64,000 bases of DNA, taken from positions 1 to 64,000 of the forward strand of contig CAYFPQ010000007.1 in the NCBI GenBank assembly GCA_964345005.1, read 5' to 3'. Positions 51,990 to 62,315 of this stretch are shown here, piece after piece. The DNA comes from JABMPJ01 sp964345005 (lineage in GTDB: Bacteria > Verrucomicrobiota > Kiritimatiellia > UBA8416 > JABMPJ01). Both the position numbers and the translations under genes were made by a program. Every line of letters begins with the position of its first letter. The stretch's first letter is position 1. The notes beneath the pieces were generated by a model. It was not told where the DNA came from. It made no database searches and was given only the letters and a program-made list of their open reading frames with translations.

Positions 51990-52793
51990 ATGTTTGTGAT
52001 AGGGGAACGCATCAACGGAATGTTCAAGGATATTGGTGACGCCATTGCCAACAAGGACGTTACACCCGTCCAGGCCATGGCCGAGAAGCAGCTCGCCGCC
52101 GGGGCGGACGCGCTGGATATCAACGTCGGGACCCGCGTGCCGAAAGCGGAACGCGCCGACGTCATGAAGTGGCTCGTCGAAGCCACGCGTGAGGTAACCG
52201 ACAAGCCGCTGGCCGTCGACAACCCGGCACTGGCCACGATGCGCGTCGGGATTGAGGCCGGACACAAGGGCGGCAGAATGATCATCAACTCCACTACCGG
52301 GCAGCAGGACAAGCTGGAAGGATTCATGGACCTGGCCAGGGAGTTCAACACCGGAATCGTCTGCCTATCCATCGACGAGAACGGTGTGGCCGCGACCACC
52401 GATGCCAAGCTCGAGATTGCCATGCGTGCGCTGGGGGCCGCCATAGAGCGTGATGTCCCCATCGACAACATCTATCTCGATCCCATTATCCTGCCGGTAA
52501 ACTGCGACCAGAAAGCACCGGGAATGGTGTTGGAGACGATCGCGCAGTTCAAGATGCTGTCCGATCCCGCACCGCACGTCGTCATCGGACTCAGCAACCT
52601 GAGCCAGGGCGCGACCGAACGCGGTTTGATCAACCGTTCATTCATTGTGATGGCCATCGCGAATGGATTGGATGCCTCCATTCACGATCCGCTGGATGAA
52701 CTCCTGATGAATGAGATGATCACGGCCGAGGTGTTGCTGGATAAGACGATCTACAGTAACTCGTATCTGCAGGCCTACCGGCAAAGCCGGTAG
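51990..52793 (+). CDS. acsE: Methyltetrahydrofolate:corrinoid/iron-sulfur protein methyltransferase
   Basis: 267 residues, a pterin-binding TIM barrel. GERINGMFKDI opens the protein, LDINVGTR and KPLAVDNPA are conserved pterin/catalytic strands, and HVVIGLSNLSQGAT lies near the C-terminal side. It transfers the methyl group from CH3-H4folate to the corrinoid of AcsCD. Last gene of the CODH/ACS operon; its final codons form a hairpin. Confidence 0.96.
   Translation: MFVIGERINGMFKDIGDAIANKDVTPVQAMAEKQLAAGADALDINVGTRVPKAERADVMKWLVEATREVTDKPLAVDNPALATMRVGIEAGHKGGRMIINSTTGQQDKLEGFMDLAREFNTGIVCLSIDENGVAATTDAKLEIAMRALGAAIERDVPIDNIYLDPIILPVNCDQKAPGMVLETIAQFKMLSDPAPHVVIGLSNLSQGATERGLINRSFIVMAIANGLDASIHDPLDELLMNEMITAEVLLDKTIYSNSYLQAYRQSR
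52775..52793 (+). terminator. Hairpin at the end of acsE, possible bidirectional terminator
   Basis: CTACCGGC-AAA-GCCGGTAG: perfect 8-bp stem and 3-nt loop, ending exactly with the acsE stop codon. No T tract follows, so it may act as mRNA stabiliser more than intrinsic terminator. It lies 3 nt from the stop of the convergent DUF3786 gene. Confidence 0.45.
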
Positions 52794-52796
52794 CCC

Positions 52797-53396
52797 TCAC
52801 ATCATCGCGAGGATCGTCAGCATCATGATGCACCACAGGATGTCGGCAGGAACCTGGCTCTCGCTGGAGCGGTCGAGTAGAAGATCGCTCCGCGCAGGGA
52901 ATTCCTCATCCGCGACCCAGAGGATCAGGACAACCGGCAGGACTTTGAAAGGCTCCAGGAGCAGGGATGCGTCCCCGTAGGATTGAGGAGTTCCGCCATA
53001 GGTTGCGCCACGCTGCAGGAAGCCATCGATGCTGTCCGCATGGTGTGTGGTTAGCTTGTGCAGCGGCAGCGTATGGCTTCCCCGCACCATGGCCTCCATG
53101 CCGGACATTTCGGCCGGTCTCACCAGGTTCCCGGAGCAGGGAATGTCCCGGCCGTTGATTAGAAACGAGAGGAGCGAAAGGTGCGAGAAATAGGACAGTC
53201 GGTCCACCAGGTACTTGGCTTCCGGAGTCGACCCGATGATCGCCTCATGCGCAAGGGACACCGTTACTCGCTGATTAAAGAAGTCCAGCCTGTAACTCCT
53301 GTCATCGCGATCAAAGGCTGCCCCGGTACGCGAGCAGACGTCCGACGGATCAAGAGATATGAGAGATGCCCATGCATGCTGTTCCCCCGCGTTCAC
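52797..53396 (-). CDS. DUF3786-family protein, linked to CODH/ACS genes
   Basis: 199 residues from a GTG at 53396. The pattern YRLDFFNQRVTV..., LSLLSFLINGRDIP, GDASLLLEPFKVLPVVLILW and DEEFPARSDLLLDRS matches DUF3786, a family often encoded beside CODH/ACS or corrinoid methyltransferase genes in anaerobes. Its biochemical role is unknown. The gene is convergent with acsE. Confidence 0.75.
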   Translation of the reverse strand: MNAGEQHAWASLISLDPSDVCSRTGAAFDRDDRSYRLDFFNQRVTVSLAHEAIIGSTPEAKYLVDRLSYFSHLSLLSFLINGRDIPCSGNLVRPAEMSGMEAMVRGSHTLPLHKLTTHHADSIDGFLQRGATYGGTPQSYGDASLLLEPFKVLPVVLILWVADEEFPARSDLLLDRSSESQVPADILWCIMMLTILAMM

Positions 53397-53586
53397 ATCC
53401 GCACCACCTCTGCTTCAGCCACCTCCCGGAACCGCTTCGCGATCGCCGGCCGACTCACGCACCATCAATCTGAACAACCATAGCACACTCGCGCGCGTGC
53501 ACCAATTCGTGATTCATTGCTTGCAGAAGATGTACGGCTGAACCATACTTAATGCACGGGCACGCTTAACGATGAAAGGGGCCAGC

Positions 53587-53976
53587 ATGGCAAGAATAGT
53601 AATAGTGGATGACGAACTCAAACTCGCGGAGGCCTTGGCAGCATTGCTCAGACAAGAGGGGTTCGAGGCCACAGCCGAGTATCTCTCCGACGCCGTAGTC
53701 GATACGCTGGTAGCGGACCCGCCCGATCTGATTATACTGGACGTCATGTCGCCGGAAGATCCCTCGGCCGGATTCACGATCGCCAGGAAGATCCGCGCCA
53801 CCGACACCGTCAACCAACTGCCTATCATCATGTTGACCGGCGTCAATCAATCGTTCCCGATGGATTTTTCGGAGAAGGATATCGATGGCGACTGGATGCC
53901 TGTGCAGGCCTTCCTCGAGAAACCAGTCGATCCCGCCACGTTGATGCCAAAGATCAGGAAACTGCTCGGCGCCTGA
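53587..53976 (+). CDS. Single-domain response regulator receiver protein
   Basis: 129 residues from the ATG at 53587, preceded by AAAGGGG. Receiver landmarks: DDE (acidic pocket near residues 7-9), LDVMSPED (phospho-acceptor Asp), MLTGV (Thr switch) and LEKPVDP (conserved Lys). No output domain, so it probably acts by protein contact. The next histidine kinase in the window is at 38825. Confidence 0.92.
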   Translation: MARIVIVDDELKLAEALAALLRQEGFEATAEYLSDAVVDTLVADPPDLIILDVMSPEDPSAGFTIARKIRATDTVNQLPIIMLTGVNQSFPMDFSEKDIDGDWMPVQAFLEKPVDPATLMPKIRKLLGA

Positions 53977-54006
53977 CCTCCGTGCCCTCTCGTGAAACAA
54001 AAAAGT

Positions 54007-54034
54007 GAGCGGCGAGCCAAAGGCATCGCCGCTC
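54007..54034. terminator. Bidirectional rho-independent terminator
   Basis: Stem GAGCGGCGA (54007-54015) and TCGCCGCTC (54026-54034), perfect 9 bp with a 10-nt loop, flanked by ATTCTTTTCTTC on one side and AAACAAAAAAG on the other. It ends both the response regulator gene and the converging MFS gene. Confidence 0.85.
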
Positions 54035-54067
54035 ATTCTTTTCTTCTGCTTAACCGGCCAGACCGTC

Positions 54068-55372
54068 TCAGGCCTCTTCAGTGTGCTCGTGGTGCGGGGG
54101 GCGCATCATGAACGTCATGGCCGCCGCCACGGTCAGCAGAATGGCCGAGGTGTAGAAGGCGAAGTTGTAGCTCCCCGCCCAGTCGGCCACGATCTTGCCA
54201 TCGTAGACCCTCGCCGCGAACTGCGCCAGGATGAATCCGCCAATCCCCCAGGCGGTGAATACCAGCCCGTAGTTCATGCCGAAGTTCTTCAAGCCGAAGA
54301 AATCCTTCGTGGCAGACGGGAACAGCGCCAGGTTCGACCCGTAGTTCGCACCCACCATCGCGGCCAGGAGGATCAAGAGGACCGCCGACGGTGACGCCAT
54401 TGAGCTGGCAACCGCCAGCCCGACAATTGCAGCAGCCTGGAGCAGGAAGAACAGCAACATGGTTCTGTTGCGACCCAGCCTGTCTGATACTATACCGGCC
54501 ACAACACGGCCGGCGCCGTTACCCACGGCCAACCCCATAACCGCGGCCAGGGCCAGCCCGTCCGCAATGCCTGCCCCGGCCACAATCTTCTTGCAGCAGG
54601 AGATAATCATCAGTCCGGCACCGGCGCCACAGGCATACATGAACCACAGCATGTAGAACTGCCAGGTTCCCAGCATCTCACGCGAGCTGAACTCCTCCTT
54701 GCGCTTCACCGGCGGCGAAATTCTCTCCGACTTCTGTTCGCCGACATCACCGAGGCCCTTGACGAACTGCATGGCCTTGTGCGGTGGCTTCAGGAGCTGG
54801 CCGAGACCAATTACTACGATGAGAAATGCGATGCCGAGGACCATCATCATGGTCTCAAGGCTGTACGCGCTGGCCAGCCAGCGCGCCAGGGGAGCCGCGT
54901 AGAGCGAGGCCAACCCGAAGCCGGAAACGACTATGCCGGCAATCATGCCGGTCTTCGCCGGCGGAAACCACTTCACGGCAGGCGGGGTGGCGGAGGCGTA
55001 GCCAAAGCCGATACCGGCACCGGCCAGGATGCCAAACCCGATCACGTAGCCGCTAACGCTCTCGAACTGGCTCGCCGCCATCATGCCCAGCCCCACCAGG
55101 ATGCCACCAATCGTGGCCACGATACGCGGACTCAGTTTGTCCTGCATACGGCCGGCGGGGACCATGATGAGGCAGAAGACCAGGCAGGCCACAGAGTAAG
55201 GCAGCGCGCGCTGCGTTGCGGTCCATCCCCAGTCGGTCTTGGCTATCTCGGCACTGATCACACTCCAGCTATAAAGTATGCCCAACGCAAGGTTGATGCC
55301 TAAACCGGCGAATACCACACGCCACCCGTGGTGGGGCTCGGTGTGTTCTTTTGTCGCTGCTTCTTCGGACAT
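54068..55372 (-). CDS. MFS transporter of the oxalate/formate antiporter (OFA) type
   Basis: 434 residues from the ATG at 55372, preceded by GGAGGA. Twelve predicted membrane helices. GILYSWSVISAEI in helix 1, GFGYASATPPAVKWFP and GRVVAGIVSDRLGR are typical of OFA-family carriers, which exchange small carboxylates such as oxalate and formate. It is downstream of acetyl-CoA synthetase on the same strand, separated by a large hairpin. Acetate, formate or another monocarboxylate is the likely substrate by context. Confidence 0.85.
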   Translation of the reverse strand: MSEEAATKEHTEPHHGWRVVFAGLGINLALGILYSWSVISAEIAKTDWGWTATQRALPYSVACLVFCLIMVPAGRMQDKLSPRIVATIGGILVGLGMMAASQFESVSGYVIGFGILAGAGIGFGYASATPPAVKWFPPAKTGMIAGIVVSGFGLASLYAAPLARWLASAYSLETMMMVLGIAFLIVVIGLGQLLKPPHKAMQFVKGLGDVGEQKSERISPPVKRKEEFSSREMLGTWQFYMLWFMYACGAGAGLMIISCCKKIVAGAGIADGLALAAVMGLAVGNGAGRVVAGIVSDRLGRNRTMLLFFLLQAAAIVGLAVASSMASPSAVLLILLAAMVGANYGSNLALFPSATKDFFGLKNFGMNYGLVFTAWGIGGFILAQFAARVYDGKIVADWAGSYNFAFYTSAILLTVAAAMTFMMRPPHHEHTEEA

Positions 55373-55394
55373 GACGTCCTCCATCTTGTCGCCG

Positions 55395-55424
55395 AGCCCG
55401 GCAGTGCAACCGCACTGCCGGGCT
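55395..55424. repeat. Perfect 13-bp hairpin between acs and the OFA transporter gene
   Basis: AGCCCGGCAGTGC (55395-55407), loop AACC, GCACTGCCGGGCT (55412-55424). No T tract on the minus-strand side. It is likely an intercistronic stem-loop that partly terminates or protects the acs transcript before the transporter gene, or a REP-like dispersed palindrome. Confidence 0.6.
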
Positions 55425-55454
55425 ACGGATCTTTGTCTAGTTGTTCAGGATGAC

Positions 55455-57419
<1,965 letters not shown>

Positions 57420-57736
57420 GGTTATGCCTCTCTGATGCGTTGGTTTGTTACTCTAATCTCCCTATACGTGACGAACATCCTTCTGCCCGCTTTCATATAC
57501 AAGAGAGCATGAACCATATATCGACTCCCCGCAGACTGCAAGCCCGAATCGAAGAACATGATTCTTTTTGATTCATTTATGATTGTTTACGAGCGCTTAT
57601 GATCGTATTGGATAGATTACACACAGACTTGAATCCACCAGCAATAGAGGTATGCTAGAAAAAATGAAGTCATGTACTCGCTCGCCATCGCCATCGGCGA
57701 CGCGGTGAAGGCAACAAGTTAATCGCTGGAGTGCTC
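57420..57736. promoter_or_regulatory. Divergent promoter region of acs and the ADP-forming synthetase
   Basis: About 317 bp, AT-rich, without an ORF. A candidate promoter for the plus-strand gene is TTGAAT (57629-57634), 16-bp spacer, TATGCT (57651-57656). The stretch 57555-57600 has several TGATT/ATGATT words that may be regulator sites; no clear palindrome was found. Confidence 0.45.
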
Positions 57737-59839
57737 ATGTTTGAAGCATTACTGAAACCGGATTCCATCGCTATAATTGGTGCTTCGAAATCGCCCGGCA
57801 AGGTGGGGCACGAGATCCTGGCCAATCTCATTCAGGGGGGATTCGGCGGCACCATCGTACCAATCAACCCGACTGCGGACGACGTGCTGGGCCTCACCTG
57901 CTATCCCGACCTGAAGAGCAGCGGGAAACACATCGACCTGAGCGTTATTGCAGTACCTACCCAGTTTGTGCGCCAAGCCGTGACCGACTCGATCGATGCA
58001 GGCGCCAAAGCGGTGACCATTATCACCGCGGGATTCAAAGAAGTTGGAGAGGAAGGCGCCGAGCTGGAAACCGAACTGGCCGCCTACTGCGCCGCACGCA
58101 GCGTTCACCTGCTTGGTCCGAACTGCCTTGGCCTTATTAACACGCACCACAAGATGAACGCCTCCTTCGCCAAACATATGCCCAAACCCGGCGGCATCAC
58201 CGTCATATCTCAGTCCGGCGCGCTCTGCACCGCTATCCTTGACTGGGCCAGTGACCGGCACCTGGGCCTAGCCAAGCTGGTCAGCATGGGAAACAAGGCC
58301 GACCTTTCAGAGACCGAATTCCTGACGGCCTTCGCAAACGACGATGATACCAAGGTAATCGTCGGCTACCTCGAGAGCATTGTTGCGGGAGACGCCTTCA
58401 TCAAGGCGGCCGAAGCGGCGGCGGCACGCAAGCCGGTCGTCATCTTCAAGTCAGGTGTCACGGCCGCCGGTGGCAAGGCGGCGTCCTCACACACCGGAAG
58501 TCTTGCCGGAGCGGACGCCGGTTACGCAGCAGCCTTCAAGCGCTCCGGTATTATTCGCGCCGACACATTCGAGGCGATGTTCGACTACGCTACGGCGTTT
58601 GCCATGCAGCCGCTGCCCAAGGGCAAACGCGTCGCCATCATCACCAACGCCGGGGGACCGGGCATTATGGCGGCCGATGCCGTCGAACTGGCAGGGCTTG
58701 AAGTCACAGTGCTCGCCAACAGCACGGCAACAGCCCTCGCCAAAAAGCTACCCGCCGCCGCGAGCGTGGGCAATCCGATTGATGTCCTCGGCGACGCCGA
58801 TCCGTCACGTTACGCCGATGCACTGAATGCCGCCCAAGACGATGATTCGGTTGATGCCATTGTCGTGATTCTCACGCCTCAGGCTATGACCAATCCCCTC
58901 GAAACGGCGCGTGCTATCGAGACCAACACACGCGACGAAAAGCCGATCCTCGTTTCCTTTATGGGCGGCGCCGATGTCACACCGGGCCGCGAAGAATTGG
59001 TCGCCGCAAATCTGCCCGACTATCCCGCTCCCGAGCGCGCGGTGGCGGCGCTCAAAGCAATGGTCGACTATGCCGAATGGCTCAGCCGCCCCCCGCGCAT
59101 CATCACCCGCTTCCCCGTGAATCGTCGCCGCGTCGAGCGAATCATCCATCGCCACACTCGCACCGACGAGCTGCAGGTGGGCGAAGCCGCGGCAAAAGAG
59201 GTGCTGAGAGCTTACGACTTCAACGTGCCCGATGGAACGCTGGCCACGACGGCCGACCAAGCCGTCGAGGCGGCAGAGCGGATCGGCTATCCACTAGCCA
59301 TGAAGATTGCTTCCCCGGATGTGATTCACAAGTCGGACATGGGCGGCGTAAAGCTCAACCTGGCCACCGCCGATGCGGTGAGAGATGCGTTTGATCTAAT
59401 GATGATGCGCATCCGGCAACGGGTACCGGACGCCCGCATCCACGGGGTCTACCTGGAGGAGATGTGCGGGCGCGGGCGCGAGGTCATCCTCGGCATGACA
59501 AGGGACCCACAGTTCGGCCCCATGCTGATGTTCGGCCTGGGCGGCATCTTTGTCGAAGTGATGAAAGATGTCACGTTCCACATCGCACCCATCACAAACG
59601 AGGAAGCCCTGCAGATGCTTCAAACGACCCGCTCCTTCGAATTGCTCAAAGGCGTTCGCGGCCAGGCGCGTGTCGATATCGACGCTATCGCCACGGCTCT
59701 ACAGCGAATCAGTCAACTCGCCCAGGACTTCCCTCAGATCGCAGAGATGGATATCAACCCCTTCATCGTCGGTCCGGTTGGCAAAGAATCTGTCGCAGCG
59801 GATGCGCGCATCACCCTCACAGCCGAGAAGGGCCACTAG
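57737..59839 (+). CDS. ADP-forming acetate/acyl-CoA synthetase, alpha-beta fusion
   Basis: 700 residues from the ATG at 57737, with GGAG upstream. The CoA-binding domain begins IAIIGASKSPGKVGHEI. The succinyl-CoA-synthetase-like domain contains LLGPNCLGLIN and SSHTGSLAG, the latter with the likely phosphohistidine. The ATP-grasp domain (about 475-700) has PLAMKIASPDVIHKSDMGG and LFGLGGIFVE-like GLGGIFVEVMKD. It converts acetyl-CoA, ADP and Pi to acetate, CoA and ATP, so it can make ATP from the product of the CODH/ACS pathway. Confidence 0.92.
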   Translation: MFEALLKPDSIAIIGASKSPGKVGHEILANLIQGGFGGTIVPINPTADDVLGLTCYPDLKSSGKHIDLSVIAVPTQFVRQAVTDSIDAGAKAVTIITAGFKEVGEEGAELETELAAYCAARSVHLLGPNCLGLINTHHKMNASFAKHMPKPGGITVISQSGALCTAILDWASDRHLGLAKLVSMGNKADLSETEFLTAFANDDDTKVIVGYLESIVAGDAFIKAAEAAAARKPVVIFKSGVTAAGGKAASSHTGSLAGADAGYAAAFKRSGIIRADTFEAMFDYATAFAMQPLPKGKRVAIITNAGGPGIMAADAVELAGLEVTVLANSTATALAKKLPAAASVGNPIDVLGDADPSRYADALNAAQDDDSVDAIVVILTPQAMTNPLETARAIETNTRDEKPILVSFMGGADVTPGREELVAANLPDYPAPERAVAALKAMVDYAEWLSRPPRIITRFPVNRRRVERIIHRHTRTDELQVGEAAAKEVLRAYDFNVPDGTLATTADQAVEAAERIGYPLAMKIASPDVIHKSDMGGVKLNLATADAVRDAFDLMMMRIRQRVPDARIHGVYLEEMCGRGREVILGMTRDPQFGPMLMFGLGGIFVEVMKDVTFHIAPITNEEALQMLQTTRSFELLKGVRGQARVDIDAIATALQRISQLAQDFPQIAEMDINPFIVGPVGKESVAADARITLTAEKGH

Positions 59840-59843
59840 AAGG

Positions 59844-59871
59844 TTTCGGGTGTCAGGTGCCAGGTTTCAGG
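59844..59871 (+). repeat. Four imperfect tandem heptamers before the CoA-transferase gene
   Basis: TTTCGGG, TGTCAGG, TGCCAGG, TTTCAGG in tandem; the last supplies part of the ribosome-binding site (CAGGAGA). Similar strings of TTTCAGG/TGTCAGG units occur as dispersed intergenic repeats in other bacteria. Confidence 0.6.
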
Positions 59872-59881
59872 AGAAGACAGC

Positions 59882-61753
59882 ATGAAAGCAACAACTTACG
59901 ACACCAACTGGCAGACCACTTACGCCGACATGGTTGCAACGCCGGAGCAGGCGACGAAGCAGGTTGCCCCCGGCCAACGCATTTTTGTGGGTACCGGCTG
60001 CGCACATCCACAACAGCTTGTGCAAGCCCTTACGACGCGCGCACCGGAACTGGTCGACACCGAGATCGTTCATTTCCTCGGCTTGGGCGACGCTCCTTAT
60101 GCGGTCAGAGAGATGACCGAGAACTTCCGCGTCAACAGCCTCTTCATTTCGAGCAACGTCCGCGATATCATCCAGGAAGGCTTGGGCGACTACACCCCGA
60201 TCTTTCTTTCCGACATACCGCGCCTGTTCGGGTCGGGCCAGATCCCGCTGGATGTAGCGCTAATTCAAGTGTCGCCCCCCGACCATAACGGAATGTGCAG
60301 CCTGGGTATTTCGGTCGATATCGTCAAGAGTGCAGCCGAAAACGCCGCCCTTGTGATTGCGCAGGTGAACCCCCGCATGCCCCGGACCCTCGGCGACAGC
60401 ATGATTAACGTCTACGATATCGACGTGCTCGTGCCTGTAGACAGTGAGCTGATTACTGTACCGATCCCGGAACCGGACGACGATGTACGAAGAATTGGCG
60501 AGTACATCGCCTCACTCGTCTCTGACGGGGCAACACTGGAGCTGGGAATCGGTGACATTCCGCAGTCGGTTCTTGAGTTTCTACATGACAAGAAAGACCT
60601 TGGTATTCATACCGAAATGCTGACCGACGCCATTATTCCACTGATCGAAGAAGGCGTCATAACCGGCGAGCGCAAGACGCTCGATCGCCACCGCATCGTG
60701 GCCAGCTTCTGCGTTGGCACACGCAAACTGTACGACTACGTCGACAACAACCCGGCATTCGCATTCCATCCTACCGAGTACGTGAACGATCCGTTCATTA
60801 TCGGGCAACAGCACAAGCAGGTAGCGATCAACGTAGCACTCGAGATCGACCTGACCGGACAAGTCTGTGCCGACTCACTGGGCAACCAGTTCTATTCCGG
60901 TATCGGCGGGCAGGTCGACTTCAACCGCGGTGCCGCCCGTTCGCGCGGCGGCAAAGCGATCATCGCCCTGCCTTCCACGGCCAAAGATGGCGCCGTCTCG
61001 CGTATTCGCTGCTGCCTGCAGCCCGGCGCAGGCGTGGTCACTACACGTGGCGACGTGCACTACGTGGTGACCGAATACGGCATCGCCTATCTTCACGGCA
61101 AGAGCGTGCAGGAGCGTGCCATAGCACTGATCTCTATTGCACACCCCGACTTCCGTGAGAAACTGCTGGAGGAGGCCATTGAGGCCAAGTACGTTCGTCC
61201 CGAGTTGGCCGATGTGGGCGACAAGCTGGTCGTAGGACCGCCCGAGTTCAGAACCTCCTACGTTGCGCCCGACGGAACCCAGGTGAACTTCCGCCCTATC
61301 CATCCGACAGATGTCCCCGCAACAAAAGAACTCTTCTACGCGCTCTCACAGGAAACGATGTACTACCGTTTCATGTCGCGCGCACACGCTGTGCCGCACA
61401 AACAGATTCAAGACTTTGTTTTCATTAACCACCGCGCCGACGTTGCGATCGTCGCCACGATGCCTGTCCCGCAGGGCGAAGAGATCATCGCCATCGGCAG
61501 ATACTATCTCGACGACAAGACCAACCGCGCCGAGGTAGCTTTCGTCGTGCGCGACGATTGGCAGAATCTGGGCATAGGGACTTTTCTGCTCCGCCACCTG
61601 ACCACCATTGCGCGCCGCAACGGTATCGGAGGCTTCACAGCCGAGGTCCTGCGCGATAACCGCGCCATGCAGCATGTCTTCCAGAAGAGCGACTCGCAGG
61701 TAACGAGCACACCGCACGAAGACGTCATCAGCTTCAAGATCGAGTTTGCCTGA
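59882..61753 (+). CDS. Acetyl-CoA hydrolase/CoA-transferase fused to a GNAT acetyltransferase domain
   Basis: 623 residues. Residues about 10-445 are an AcCoA hydrolase/4-hydroxybutyrate CoA-transferase-type enzyme (VGTGCAHPQQLV, GIGDIPQ, SGIGGQVDFNRGAARS, VTEYGIAYLHGKS). From about 453 a GNAT domain follows (RPIHPTDVPATKELFYAL; acetyl-CoA loop near VRDDWQNLGIGTFLL). A CAGGAGA ribosome-binding site precedes the ATG. The transferase would exchange CoA between acetyl-CoA and another acid. The GNAT part may acetylate proteins in response to acetyl-CoA, perhaps Acs. It is in one operon with the ADP-forming synthetase. Confidence 0.92.
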   Translation: MKATTYDTNWQTTYADMVATPEQATKQVAPGQRIFVGTGCAHPQQLVQALTTRAPELVDTEIVHFLGLGDAPYAVREMTENFRVNSLFISSNVRDIIQEGLGDYTPIFLSDIPRLFGSGQIPLDVALIQVSPPDHNGMCSLGISVDIVKSAAENAALVIAQVNPRMPRTLGDSMINVYDIDVLVPVDSELITVPIPEPDDDVRRIGEYIASLVSDGATLELGIGDIPQSVLEFLHDKKDLGIHTEMLTDAIIPLIEEGVITGERKTLDRHRIVASFCVGTRKLYDYVDNNPAFAFHPTEYVNDPFIIGQQHKQVAINVALEIDLTGQVCADSLGNQFYSGIGGQVDFNRGAARSRGGKAIIALPSTAKDGAVSRIRCCLQPGAGVVTTRGDVHYVVTEYGIAYLHGKSVQERAIALISIAHPDFREKLLEEAIEAKYVRPELADVGDKLVVGPPEFRTSYVAPDGTQVNFRPIHPTDVPATKELFYALSQETMYYRFMSRAHAVPHKQIQDFVFINHRADVAIVATMPVPQGEEIIAIGRYYLDDKTNRAEVAFVVRDDWQNLGIGTFLLRHLTTIARRNGIGGFTAEVLRDNRAMQHVFQKSDSQVTSTPHEDVISFKIEFA

Positions 61754-62194
61754 TCAACAGGGCGTTACGCCCTTCTTCAGGATGATATTGCCGTACTTCG
61801 CGGTGGTGCCGGTTATAACACAAGCATAGGCAGTCTTGACGCGGTCGTAGAACGCGAAACGGTCGATACGAATCGGGGCAGCTGCATCGGGCGCGGTTTT
61901 CCGGATCGCCGCCATGTAGTCGGCCTCAACCTGGGGATCCAGCTCGTCGCCTTCGACGGCCGCCATCATGATCAGCGGGTCGTCATAGCTATCGAGTTCG
62001 AGCAGCGGCACGNNNNNNNNNNTTCCGACCAGCAGATCGGGAATCTTCAGCCCGTCCCCGCGTAGTACGTTTTGCGAACAGAACGTGTGTCCCGGAAAAT
62101 GCGCATCCGCCAACACCAACTCGTCCCCGTGCCCCATCTCGGCCATAATCTTCAACAGTTCCGGACTGATGATTGGATCGATCCCTTTGAGCAT
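61754..62194 (-). CDS. FucU/RbsD-type sugar mutarotase
   Basis: 146 residues. MLKGIDPIISPELLKIMAEMGHGDELVLAD-type opening of L-fucose mutarotase (FucU/RbsD), including the catalytic His in MGHGDE and DAHFPGH; the C-terminus has AKYGNIILKKGV. It interconverts anomers of a free sugar. Ten N bases (62013-62022) hide about four residues. It follows the UxaE gene on the same strand and its stop directly abuts the stop of the CoA-transferase gene. Confidence 0.85.
   Translation of the reverse strand: MLKGIDPIISPELLKIMAEMGHGDELVLADAHFPGHTFCSQNVLRGDGLKIPDLLVGXXXXVPLLELDSYDDPLIMMAAVEGDELDPQVEADYMAAIRKTAPDAAAPIRIDRFAFYDRVKTAYACVITGTTAKYGNIILKKGVTPC
62013..62022. other. Assembly gap (10 N)
   Basis: Run of undetermined bases inside the FucU-type gene; the frame is continuous across it. 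Confidence 0.99.
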
Positions 62195-62315
62195 CGTTGC
62201 CCCCCTGGTTGTGCCTCACTAACCGCAGAGCAAGTACCTGCTCTCGCATCAGGACAAAACATTCCTCGAAATCGAAAAGGTTGTCCAGTTCATGCGTGTA
62301 CAGCCGGAAGAAACA

